The translations under genes and the position numbers were made by a program. A stretch of DNA of 64,000 bases from Calothrix sp. NIES-2098 (GTDB lineage Bacteria; Cyanobacteriota; Cyanobacteriia; Cyanobacteriales; Nostocaceae): the NCBI GenBank assembly GCA_002368175.1, contig AP018172.1, forward strand, positions 2,044,001 through 2,108,000, given 5' to 3'. Under the pieces are notes generated by a model that saw nothing but the letters and a program-made list of their open reading frames with translations, made no database searches and was not told where the DNA came from. Below are positions 56,678-64,000 of this stretch, piece by piece. The first letter of the stretch is position 1. Every line of letters begins with the position of its first letter.

Positions 56678-58906
56678 ATGGGGAGTTTTGCTAAAAATTT
56701 AGCGATAAAAAATGCTGCTTTTCAACGTGCTTACTTGGGTAGTTTAGCTCCAAGCTTGGTCAAGTCGGGAAATTTAGAGAAGTATTACCAAATTCTGACT
56801 GATTTTGATTTCCTGATGGTAAAAATTAATCATCCTGAGTTTGGGGTGTACCCCCTGATTGAAAATTATGATTTGATTGATCATGAACACACATCAAATT
56901 ACTCAGAATACAACTTTGAGAAATTTAAAAATTTGAAAGTAATTCGAGGAGCATTGAGGCTATCAGCACATATTTTAGTAACGGATCAGCAACAATTAGC
57001 CAGTCAATTGTACGGCAGGTTACTAAATCAGAAAATGCCAGAGGATATTCAGAGATTATTGGCACAAATAAAGCAAAAGACAACTACTCCTTGGCTGTGT
57101 CCCTTAACTCCTAGCTTAACGCCACCAGGGGGACGCTTACTCCGCACACTCAAGGGTCATAGTCACTCGGTTAATGCAGTCGCCGTCACTCCAAATGGGC
57201 AACGGGTGATTTCTGCCTCCCATGATGCAACCCTCAAAGTCTGGAATCTGGCAACAGGGGAGGAACTATTCACCCTCAATGGTCATAGTCACTCAGTCAA
57301 TGCAGTTGCTGTTATTCCCAATGGGCAACAGGCAATTTCTGCTTCCGATGACAACACCCTCAAAATCTGGAATCTGGCAACAGGGGAGGAACTATTCACC
57401 CTCAATGGTCATAGTCACTCGGTCAATGCAGTTGCTGTTATCCCAAATGGGCAACAGGTGATTTCCGCCTCCCGTGACGCAACTCTCAAAATCTGGAATT
57501 TGGTAACAGGGGAGGAACTATTCACCCTTAATGGCCATAATTACTCAGTAGATGCAGTTGCCGTTACTCCTGATGGACAGCAAGCTATTTCCGCCTCCTG
57601 TGATAAAACTCTCAAAGTTTGGAATTTGGTAACTGGAGAAGAACTCTTCACCTTCACAGGCCATAATTACCCAGTAAAAGCAATCGCAATTACCCCTAAC
57701 GGACAGCACGTGATTTCTGCTTCCAAAGACAAGAAACTTAAAGTTTGGAATTTGGTAACTGGAGAAGAACTCTTCACCTTCACAGGCCATAATTACCCAG
57801 TAAAAGCAATCGCAGTTACTCCTAACGGACAGCACGTGATTTCTGCTTCAAATGACAAGACCCTCAAAGTCTGGAATCTTGCAACAGGAGAAGAACTTTT
57901 CACCTTCACAGGTCATAATTACCCAGTAAAAGCAGTCGCAGTTACTCCTAACGGACAGCACGTGATTTCTGCTTCAAATGACAAGACTCTTAAAGTCTGG
58001 AATTTAGTAACAGGAGAAAAACTATTTACTCTCAATGCTCATAATGACTCGGTAAGAGCAGTTGCTGTCACCCCTAATGGGCAACAGGTGATTTCTGCCT
58101 CATTTGACAAGACCCTCAAAGTCTGGAATCTTGCAACGGGAGAAAAACTATTCACACTCAATGCTCATAATGACTTGGTAAAAGCAGTCGCTATTACTCC
58201 CGACGGACAACAAGTGATTTCTGCTTCAAATGATCAGACCCTTAAAGTTTGGAATTTGGAAACTAGACAAGAACTTTTCTCCTTGACAGGTCATCATGAC
58301 TCAGTCAATGCAGTTGCTGTTACTCCTAATGGGCAGCAGGTTATTTCTGCTTCAAAAGATAAAACCCTCAAAGTCTGGGATTTGGTAACTGGAAAAGAAC
58401 TTTTCACCCTAATAGGTCATAGTAACTCGGTAAATTCAGTTGCTGTTACTCCTAATGGACAACAGGTTATTTCTGCTTCAACAGACAAGACTCTTAAGGT
58501 TTGGGATTTGGCAACCCGGGAAAAACTGCTTACTCTTATAGGTCATAATTACTCAGTAAAAGCAGTCGCCGTTACTGCCAACGGACAGCAGGTGATTTCT
58601 GCCTCATATGACAAGACTATCAAACTCTGGAATTTAGCAACTGGAGAAGAATTATTAACTCTCAGTAGTCATACTGGCTCAGTAAATGCAGTCGCCGTCA
58701 CTTCCAATGGGCAACATGTGATTTCTGCTTCCGATGACAACACTATCAAAATCTGGAATCTGGCAACTGGGGAGGTCATTGCTACTTTTACAGGTGATAG
58801 TCCCATCAATTGCAGTGCAGTTGCACCAAACAGCATGATAATTGTGGCAGGAGATGCTTCTGGTAGGGTGCATTTTTTGCGTCTTGAGAATATGAGAGAG
58901 GAATAA
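56678..58906 (+). CDS. 14-blade WD40 protein, partner of the STAND NTPase
   Basis: 742 residues; ATG one base after the upstream stop (TAAAATG), so translationally coupled. Residues 1-150 are helical and match the linker that in single-chain STAND-WD40 proteins joins NTPase to propeller (NLAIKNAAFQRAYLGSLAPS, LTDFDFLMVKINHPEFGV, RLSAHILVTDQQQLASQLYG, TPSLTPPGGRLLRTLKGH). From ~154 come 14 WD40 repeats of 42 residues, each about GHxxSVxAVAVTPNGQ-VISAS-D-TLKVWNLATGEELF; the last is degenerate. 14 blades equals two seven-blade propellers. Repeats 5-7 are almost identical in DNA, showing recent amplification. Likely ligand sensor of the NTPase. Confidence 0.95.
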   Translation: MGSFAKNLAIKNAAFQRAYLGSLAPSLVKSGNLEKYYQILTDFDFLMVKINHPEFGVYPLIENYDLIDHEHTSNYSEYNFEKFKNLKVIRGALRLSAHILVTDQQQLASQLYGRLLNQKMPEDIQRLLAQIKQKTTTPWLCPLTPSLTPPGGRLLRTLKGHSHSVNAVAVTPNGQRVISASHDATLKVWNLATGEELFTLNGHSHSVNAVAVIPNGQQAISASDDNTLKIWNLATGEELFTLNGHSHSVNAVAVIPNGQQVISASRDATLKIWNLVTGEELFTLNGHNYSVDAVAVTPDGQQAISASCDKTLKVWNLVTGEELFTFTGHNYPVKAIAITPNGQHVISASKDKKLKVWNLVTGEELFTFTGHNYPVKAIAVTPNGQHVISASNDKTLKVWNLATGEELFTFTGHNYPVKAVAVTPNGQHVISASNDKTLKVWNLVTGEKLFTLNAHNDSVRAVAVTPNGQQVISASFDKTLKVWNLATGEKLFTLNAHNDLVKAVAITPDGQQVISASNDQTLKVWNLETRQELFSLTGHHDSVNAVAVTPNGQQVISASKDKTLKVWDLVTGKELFTLIGHSNSVNSVAVTPNGQQVISASTDKTLKVWDLATREKLLTLIGHNYSVKAVAVTANGQQVISASYDKTIKLWNLATGEELLTLSSHTGSVNAVAVTSNGQHVISASDDNTIKIWNLATGEVIATFTGDSPINCSAVAPNSMIIVAGDASGRVHFLRLENMREE

Positions 58907-58919
58907 GGTGAAAGTAATT

Positions 58920-59483
58920 TTATTTGCCTAAGATTTCGTTGACGGTTATGTTGACATCAGCGAAGGATTTAATTGTTAAAGTTTGACCGCTAGCGAACTT
59001 TTGCATATGCTGATATCCTTCGGCGGTGGGTTGTTGATAAACTTCGATAATTTGCTCGTTAATATCTACTACCCAAACTTCAATTATATTTGCTTCTGCA
59101 TATAAAGGAATTTTCTGTTCTCGGTCATACTCAATAGTAGAATCAGCTACTTCAATTAATAAAAAAATATCCTGAGGTCGGGGGTGTGCAGTGGCGTAAA
59201 AATCATCACGGGGTTTAAGTAATGCTACATCAGGTTGAGGTTGTGAGTTATTGTCCAGTTCCACAGGGTCTTGAATAGCAATGAGAACTCTATCCCTTAA
59301 CTTACTAGACAAGAGTTTGTTTAAGCACTTTACACAAGCCGCGTGTTTTGTCCCAATAGGCGACATCTCAATAATCTCTCCCTGTATCAGTTCTACTCGG
59401 TCATCTTCTGTGAGAATCCCCGACTCAAGCATTTTATGATATTGCTCAACTGTGAATTTACGTCTTAATAACTGCACAGTCAT
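58920..59483 (-). CDS. Uma2 family (DUF820) endonuclease-like protein
   Basis: 187 residues from the ATG at 59483, which has GGAGG six bases ahead; the longer frame upstream is translated from a repeat element. Uma2/DUF820 fold of the restriction-endonuclease-like superfamily: FTVEQYHKMLESGILTEDD, VELIQGEIIEMSPIGTKHAA, PQPDVALLKPRDDF, IFLLIEVADSTIEYDREQKI, PLYAEANIIEVWVVDINEQI. The D-x(n)-E-x-(V/D)-x-K-like positions (PDVALL, LIEVADST) are kept. Very common and multi-copy in filamentous cyanobacteria; role unproven, perhaps linked to mobile DNA. Convergent with the WD40 gene (13 bp). Confidence 0.9.
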   Translation of the reverse strand: MTVQLLRRKFTVEQYHKMLESGILTEDDRVELIQGEIIEMSPIGTKHAACVKCLNKLLSSKLRDRVLIAIQDPVELDNNSQPQPDVALLKPRDDFYATAHPRPQDIFLLIEVADSTIEYDREQKIPLYAEANIIEVWVVDINEQIIEVYQQPTAEGYQHMQKFASGQTLTIKSFADVNITVNEILGK

Positions 59484-59531
59484 GACTACCTCCACTGTTG
59501 GTTTAATGGTAATGCAAAATTCAACATCCAT

Positions 59532-59632
59532 TGTCATTGCGAGTGTAGCGCAGCGAAACGAAGCAATCCCAACATCCTGCGATTGCTTCGTCGTTCCTCC
59601 TCTCTTCGAGACGCTACGCGAACGCAATGACA
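59532..59632. repeat. 101-bp MITE/REP-like element with TGTCATTGCG inverted ends
   Basis: Perfect 10-bp inverted ends TGTCATTGCG / CGCAATGACA, with inner arms GTAGCGCAGCGAAACGAAGC and GCTTCGTCGTT...GACGCTACGCG. A widespread cyanobacterial dispersed repeat. It sits directly upstream of both the Uma2 gene and the second STAND gene, so it lies in their promoter region. Confidence 0.85.
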
Positions 59633-59684
59633 CGTGAAGTTTAATTATGCTTGGCTACTTATCTTTAAATGATTCCTGACAATT

Positions 59685-60773
59685 ATGAATTCACCACCCA
59701 CTAATATCAATTCCAGAGGACATCCCACAGAGTTTGAGCAAATCATTACCGAAAAAAGCCATAATTTTATCGGTCGTGAATTTGTATTTACCGCTATTCA
59801 TGAATTTATTCACCGTTATCGCCAGGGTTACTTCACCATCGCAGGCGCACCCGGTAGTGGTAAAAGTGCTATTCTCGCCAAATATGCCATAGATAATCCT
59901 GATGTTGTCTATTACAACGTTGAACTTGAGGATAAAAATCGCGCTGAGGAATTTATTAGCAATATTTGCACCCAACTTATAGAGATTTTTGCTATTGATA
60001 GCTTACCTGTAGAGACGTTCAATATCACATCTCTACATCAGTTAATTCAGCAAATCAGCGATAAGTTAAAACCTCAGCAACAACTTATCATTACTATTGA
60101 TGGATTAGACCGCATTGACCGCAATAGTCAATCACCTGGGACAAATTTATTTTATCTTCCCCGCTATCTCCCAGATAAAGTTTATTTCCTCCTCTCCCGC
60201 CGACCTTTTTTGAGGGAGAAATCTGGTTTATTAATTGAAACACCATCCCATATTCTTAATTTAGCAGACTACCCAGAATCAACTCAGCAAGATATCCAAA
60301 CATATATTCAACAATATTTAAATCACGAAGATATAAAAGCTTGGCTAAATCATCACCAAATCAACGAGCAAGAATTTTGCACTAGCCTTGCTGCTAAATC
60401 AGAAAATAATTTTATGTATGTCAGCCAAATTTTATCTGCTATCTCTGAGGGGTTCTATCCAGAATCTTTGCAATACAATCAAATCCCGCCAGGATTAGAA
60501 GCATATTATCAACAGCATTGGCAAAAAATGAAGGCTGCAAATCAAGATGAGGAATTTAGCCAAGCTGTATTGAATGTTTTAGTCAAACAACAGCAGCCCA
60601 TCTCTGTAGAAGCGATCGCCGAAATTATCAAAGCAGATGAATTTGATGTTGAGGAAGTGTTAGAAAATTGGTTGGAGTTTTTAACCCAGCAACAAATATC
60701 AGGTGCGGAATATTACTGTTTTTATCATGCAAATTTCTGTAAATGGTTAGCAAATCAAATTGAAATTCTATAA
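59685..60773 (+). CDS. STAND NTPase, sensor-less paralogue
   Basis: 362 residues. Clear paralogue of the NTPase part of the 55111 protein: IGREFVFTAIHEFIHRYRQG, Walker A GAPGSGKSA (~53-61), QLIITIDGLDRIDRNSQ (~133-149), YFLLSRRPF, SENNFMYVSQILSAISEGF, PPGLEAYYQQHWQKM, YYCFYHANFCKWL. It lacks the ~150-residue N-terminal region and has no WD40, TPR or other repeat at the C-terminus, nor a repeat gene next to it. It may work with the WD40 protein, interfere with the longer STAND, or be a degrading copy. Frame is intact. Start ATG at 59685. Confidence 0.88.
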   Translation: MNSPPTNINSRGHPTEFEQIITEKSHNFIGREFVFTAIHEFIHRYRQGYFTIAGAPGSGKSAILAKYAIDNPDVVYYNVELEDKNRAEEFISNICTQLIEIFAIDSLPVETFNITSLHQLIQQISDKLKPQQQLIITIDGLDRIDRNSQSPGTNLFYLPRYLPDKVYFLLSRRPFLREKSGLLIETPSHILNLADYPESTQQDIQTYIQQYLNHEDIKAWLNHHQINEQEFCTSLAAKSENNFMYVSQILSAISEGFYPESLQYNQIPPGLEAYYQQHWQKMKAANQDEEFSQAVLNVLVKQQQPISVEAIAEIIKADEFDVEEVLENWLEFLTQQQISGAEYYCFYHANFCKWLANQIEIL

Positions 60774-60943
60774 TTTTCCACATCACTTTTAGCAGCATGA
60801 TAAGCTTTTAAATCGTTTTCGTCTTCTTCATCCTCGATTTTTTGCAGTAGTGCGTAAATTTCATCTAAAGTACTGTCATAAGCTTGATTTAACAAGACAT
60901 TAATTTCTTTGATTAACTGTTCGCGTTCTTGTTCGGTCTTCAT
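60755..60943 (-). CDS. Small acidic protein, antitoxin-like
   Basis: 62 residues from the ATG at 60943, preceded by AGAGG; 18 extra in-frame codons are upstream. Acidic helical: MKTEQEREQLIKEINVLLNQ, LLQKIEDEEDENDLKAYHAA. The style matches small cyanobacterial antitoxin-type proteins of type II modules, in which a toxin gene usually follows; none is here because the gene ends inside the convergent STAND gene (19-bp overlap). The C-terminus (VENYRISI) may therefore be shortened. Family assignment is tentative. Confidence 0.5.
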   Translation of the reverse strand: MKTEQEREQLIKEINVLLNQAYDSTLDEIYALLQKIEDEEDENDLKAYHAAKSDVENYRISI

Positions 60944-61090
60944 TTTGTTACCTCTTCTAAACTGAACACCTGAATTTAATTTTAAATTAGTGCTCAATCA
61001 TCTTTGCGCCTATCTAGCGAGAACCCGCTTTGCGTCTTTGCGCCTTTGCGTGAGAATAAAAGTAAATTTGCTACTTTAAAGAAAATACTA

Positions 61091-62440
61091 ATGACAACTC
61101 TCAACTTAAATACTCTGACTACTGCTTTCGCAGACATCGAAACCATCACCGATCCCGCCCAAGTCGCCAAATTATCCCAGGACTATCACACCTTTAGCCC
61201 GGTTCTCGTCCCCAAATTAGCCGGAAAAGTCGGTGATATCGTCGTCCGTCCCGCCAATGAAGCCGAAGTGATTAAAGTGGCTGCAACCTGCGCCAAACAC
61301 CGCATCCCTGTAACAGTGCGGGGTGCAGGTACAGGGAATTACGGCCAATGCGTACCTCTACATGGCGGCGTAATTCTCGATATGACCAAAATGCACGAAA
61401 TTCTCTGGGTAAAACCAGCAGTAGCGCGGATAGAAGCTGGAGTGAAATTGGCAGCTTTGGATAAAAAAGCGCGAGAAATTGGTTGGGAAATGCGCATGGC
61501 CCCCTCTACCTACCGCACAGCCACGATTGGCGGCTTTATTGCTGGCGGAAGTGGAGGTATTGGTTCAATTCAGTATGGCTTATTAGGCGATCGCGGTAAT
61601 CTTTTAGGTCTGCGAGTGGTAACTTTAGAAGAGGAACCCCGCATCATCGAGTTACGCGGTGATGATGTACAGAAGGTAAACCATGCATGGGGTATTAATG
61701 GCATCATCACCCAATTAGAACTGCCTTTAGCACCAGCCTATCCTTGGGCGGAAGTGATTGTCACCTTTGACGACTTCATGACAGCAGCCAAGTTTGGCTA
61801 TGCCCTTGGGATTGCTGATGGCATGATGAAGAAGTTGATTAGCGTGTTTGCATCGCCAATTCCCCAATATTTTCACGCTTTACATGAATATCTGCCAGAA
61901 GGTAAGCACCCAGCATTTTTAATGGTTGTGGAACCGAGTTTAGAATTCTTACCAGGATTAGTTCAACAATATGGCGGACAAATTACCTATCAAAAACCCG
62001 CACAAGATACAGCAAAAGGCACTCAATTAGCAGAATTTACCTGGAACCACACCACCTTACACGCCCGGACTGTAGATAATTCAATTACCTATTTGCAAAG
62101 TATTTTTCCGACCGATTCGAGTTTGCAATTAGTGGAACATATGTATCATCACTTTGGTGATGAAATCATGATGCATTTAGAATTTTTTCGGGTAAGAGGT
62201 GCAGTTATTCCTGGTGCTTTACAACTCGTGCGTTACACCACAGAAGAACGCCTCAACGAGATTATCCGCTATCACGAAGCCCAAGGAGTAGCGATCGCCA
62301 ATCCGCATACATACATTATTGAAGATGGCGGTAGGAAAGTAATTGACCCAGAGCAGTTAAAATTTAAAGAAATGGTTGACCCCTATGGGTTAATGAATCC
62401 TGGTAAAAGCAAAGTCCTAGAATTCAAAGTCCAACATTAA
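61091..62440 (+). CDS. FAD-binding oxidoreductase, GlcD-like
   Basis: 449 residues from the ATG at 61091 (MTTLNLNTLTTAFAD); the frame reaches 61004 only through repeat sequence (CTTTGCGTCTTTGCGCCTTT). FAD_binding_4 (PCMH) domain: VVRPANEAEVIKVAATCAKH, VTVRGAGTGNYGQCVPLHGG, APSTYRTATIGGFIAGGSGG, GNLLGLRVVTLEEEPR, AWGINGIITQLELPLAP. The C-terminal substrate domain is present (MNPGKSKVLEF). Related to glycolate/D-lactate oxidase subunit D and D-2-hydroxyacid dehydrogenases, which in cyanobacteria serve photorespiration; substrate not deducible. Strong hairpin follows. Confidence 0.87.
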   Translation: MTTLNLNTLTTAFADIETITDPAQVAKLSQDYHTFSPVLVPKLAGKVGDIVVRPANEAEVIKVAATCAKHRIPVTVRGAGTGNYGQCVPLHGGVILDMTKMHEILWVKPAVARIEAGVKLAALDKKAREIGWEMRMAPSTYRTATIGGFIAGGSGGIGSIQYGLLGDRGNLLGLRVVTLEEEPRIIELRGDDVQKVNHAWGINGIITQLELPLAPAYPWAEVIVTFDDFMTAAKFGYALGIADGMMKKLISVFASPIPQYFHALHEYLPEGKHPAFLMVVEPSLEFLPGLVQQYGGQITYQKPAQDTAKGTQLAEFTWNHTTLHARTVDNSITYLQSIFPTDSSLQLVEHMYHHFGDEIMMHLEFFRVRGAVIPGALQLVRYTTEERLNEIIRYHEAQGVAIANPHTYIIEDGGRKVIDPEQLKFKEMVDPYGLMNPGKSKVLEFKVQH

Positions 62441-62448
62441 CAGTAATC

Positions 62449-62481
62449 AGGGAAATCTTTACTGCCCGTAAAGATTTCCCT
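62449..62481 (+). terminator. Strong hairpin after GlcD-like gene
   Basis: Perfect 13-bp stem AGGGAAATCTTTA/TAAAGATTTCCCT with 7-nt loop CTGCCCG, 9 nt after the stop. No U-tract, so it may act by blocking or as an mRNA-end stabiliser. Confidence 0.65.
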
Positions 62482-62585
62482 TACCAGCAAAAGTTGTATT
62501 GCACTCAAGTGTAAACCGCTATAAACTTTGTAGTCTGATTACTCAACCGTAGAGATAATCAAAAGTTCCAAATCACCAATTGCCC

Positions 62586-63632
62586 ATGATTGAAATTGAC
62601 GGTTCCTACGGAGAAGGAGGTGGACAAGTTCTTCGTACCTCCTTGAGTTTAGCCGCTATTACTGGCGAAGCTATCACCATTGCAGGTATTCGTGCCAAAC
62701 GTAAAAGACCGGGACTAGCAGCACAACACCTCACAGCCGTTCGCGCTGCGGCCAAAATCTGTCATGCGCAGATGCGGGGTGATGCTTTAGGTTCAATGAA
62801 GTTGGAATTTATTCCTGGTAGTGCTGTACAGCCAGGACAATATACTTTTGATGTCACAGAAGCACAGCAAGGCGGTTCGGCGGGGGCGATGACTTTGGTT
62901 TTGCAGACTGTGCTTTTACCTCTAGCTTTGGCTGCTGCTGATTCCCAAGTGATTTTAAAAGGCGGCACTCACGTTCCTTTTAGTCCGACAATGACATACA
63001 TTGAGCAAGTTTATCTACCGATGCTGCGTCGTATGGGAGTCAAAGCCTCAGCAAAGCTACGTGCTTGGGGATGGTATCCCCAAGGTGGGGGGGAGATGCA
63101 GATCAAAGTCGGTGGTAATGGCACAATCAATGGCATCACTTTACTAGAACGTGGTAACTTACACCAAGTGCGGGGATTAGCGGTGGTAACAGAATTAGCT
63201 TCCCACATTGCTCAACGCATGGCGAATCGTGCCGAGAATTTATTGCGTCAAGCTGGCTTAAAAACTGCTATTGAGGCGCTGCGAGAAAAAGGTGTTGCAC
63301 CAGGGGCGGGTGTGTTTTTAACTGCTGAGTATAAAAATAGTCTCACGGGATTTGGTGGATTTGGACGTTTGCGCTTACCAGCAGAGAAAGTTGCAGATAT
63401 TGCTTGTCGCCAACTCTTACAATTTCATCAAACAGGTGCGCCAGTAGACGAACATTTGGCAGATCAATTATTGTTACCCGCAACTTTAGCATCTCAGGCC
63501 AGTCAGTATCGCGCATCTGAGATTAGCAGTCATTTAACAACAAATGCGGCGATTATTGAACGGTTTGGACTCGCGCGGGTGACAGTGGATGAAGCAGAGA
63601 AAATAGTTGCGATCGCACCTGCTGTCAGATAA
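62586..63632 (+). CDS. rtcA: RNA 3'-terminal phosphate cyclase
   Basis: 348 residues from the ATG at 62586 (MIEIDGSYGEGGGQVLRTSL); two upstream codons would need a TTG start. RtcA fold: IDGSYGEGGGQVLRTSLSLA, RAKRKRPGLAAQHLTAVRA, GGTHVPFSPTMTYIEQVYLP, PQGGGEMQI, and the catalytic His in DEHLADQLLLPATLA. It converts RNA 3'-phosphate to 2',3'-cyclic phosphate with ATP, via an adenylylated His. The common partner rtcB and regulator rtcR are not in view. Monocistronic. Confidence 0.96.
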   Translation: MIEIDGSYGEGGGQVLRTSLSLAAITGEAITIAGIRAKRKRPGLAAQHLTAVRAAAKICHAQMRGDALGSMKLEFIPGSAVQPGQYTFDVTEAQQGGSAGAMTLVLQTVLLPLALAAADSQVILKGGTHVPFSPTMTYIEQVYLPMLRRMGVKASAKLRAWGWYPQGGGEMQIKVGGNGTINGITLLERGNLHQVRGLAVVTELASHIAQRMANRAENLLRQAGLKTAIEALREKGVAPGAGVFLTAEYKNSLTGFGGFGRLRLPAEKVADIACRQLLQFHQTGAPVDEHLADQLLLPATLASQASQYRASEISSHLTTNAAIIERFGLARVTVDEAEKIVAIAPAVR

Positions 63633-63997
63633 TTTAAAAACTAAACCAGTTTGACTTCTCAAAGGGAATATATTTTTGATTTAGCCAGGACTTTACAGAT
63701 CCTGATGAGTGCATTTGTCCATAATTAGAGAGTACTTTCAAGCTAGCAAAAATCATATAATTAACATCCTCAGAATCTATCCATAATTATTGAATTGACA
63801 GAATGATAAGTTCACGAATCATCTTCTGTACAATAGATATACCGCAGCTATTTAAAAGGGCAATCAGGAGCGAACAAGTTTTAACTAACCTATAAATTGA
63901 TGAATTTGGTTATGTTTATTACCTACGCAGGATGAATATTTAAGTTGAACTTGTTCTGATTCTAAAAATAGAGAACTTTATTAACAAGAGAAAGCTT
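63633..63997. other. Intergenic tail of the window
   Basis: About 365 bp, AT-rich, no supported gene. The last three bases (63998-64000) are ATG after AAGAGAAAGCTT, so a new plus-strand gene may begin exactly at the edge; that cannot be judged here. Confidence 0.5.
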
Positions 63998-64000
63998 ATG

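Noticed and set aside
1..64000. tRNA or rRNA genes
   Set aside because: I looked for T-arm-like GGTTCGAATCC sequences and rRNA cores and found none; a covariance-model search would be needed to be certain.

Overview
The window reads as chromosomal DNA of a filamentous, probably heterocyst-forming cyanobacterium (Nostocales type: Nostoc, Calothrix, Tolypothrix or relatives). Support comes from the very frequent HIP1 octamer GCGATCGC, the AT-leaning codon use, the giant kinase/ATPase/histidine-kinase hybrids, STAND-WD40 proteins, a bilin-type photoreceptor kinase, a KaiC homologue, and intergenic DNA full of the short repeats typical of these genomes. I saw no tRNA, rRNA, CRISPR array or insertion-sequence transposase.

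Layout. 1-9.0 kb: the 3' part of a contractile injection system locus (baseplate J-like protein, a giant tail protein I with beta-propeller, and a DUF6519/S74 fibre), read as one operon. 9.0-15.0 kb: a histidine-kinase remnant, then an 1804-residue Ser/Thr kinase-AAA-GAF-histidine kinase. 15.1-22.2 kb, minus strand: a BON lipoprotein, then a periplasmic aldehyde oxidoreductase operon (paoA-paoB-paoC) with an XdhC/CoxI maturation factor downstream and a SUKH-like gene between them. 22.4-25.5 kb: a hypothetical gene, ispH and a GDSL esterase. 26-28.1 kb: a DUF4178 protein and a spermidine-synthase-like protein. 28.1-31.7 kb, minus strand: DUF4129, DUF4350, MoxR ATPase and CPBP protease, a membrane-associated cluster. 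31.8-39.6 kb: DUF2243, NADAR, a GAF-PHY-GAF photoreceptor kinase, a TIR-like protein, an MBL hydrolase and a glycosyltransferase. 40.3-42.8 kb: a KaiC-like ATPase with a receiver-histidine kinase. 43-46.7 kb: RimM, an AvtA-like aminotransferase and glutathione-dependent formaldehyde dehydrogenase. 46.8-51 kb: a compact module of acyl-CoA dehydrogenase facing HxlR regulator, MFS transporter and alpha/beta hydrolase. 51-54.5 kb: a secreted small protein, a histidine phosphatase, a small membrane ORF and a carotenoid oxygenase. 54.6-60.9 kb: a 21-bp repeat array, a two-gene STAND NTPase/WD40 system, a Uma2-family protein and a second STAND NTPase. 61-63.6 kb: a GlcD-like flavoprotein and RtcA.

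How parts work together. The first three genes build the tip and fibres of a contractile injection machine. The pao operon plus XdhC make and mature a molybdenum hydroxylase. KaiC-like ATPase and its kinase are 3 nt apart and probably one signalling unit. The STAND and WD40 genes are 1 nt apart and look like one signalling ATPase whose sensor has become a separate protein.

The observations I rate highest are the GAF-PHY-GAF kinase with three candidate bilin-ligating cysteines, the split STAND/14-blade WD40 pair with a propeller-less paralogue nearby, the beta-domain cassette shared three times between two injection-system proteins, the KaiC homologue with a Ser-Tyr in place of the Ser-Thr phosphosites, and a 58-codon membrane ORF coupled by ATGA to the carotenoid oxygenase. 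Many gene starts in this genome are blurred by repeats placed directly upstream; where I shortened a gene, the reason is given.
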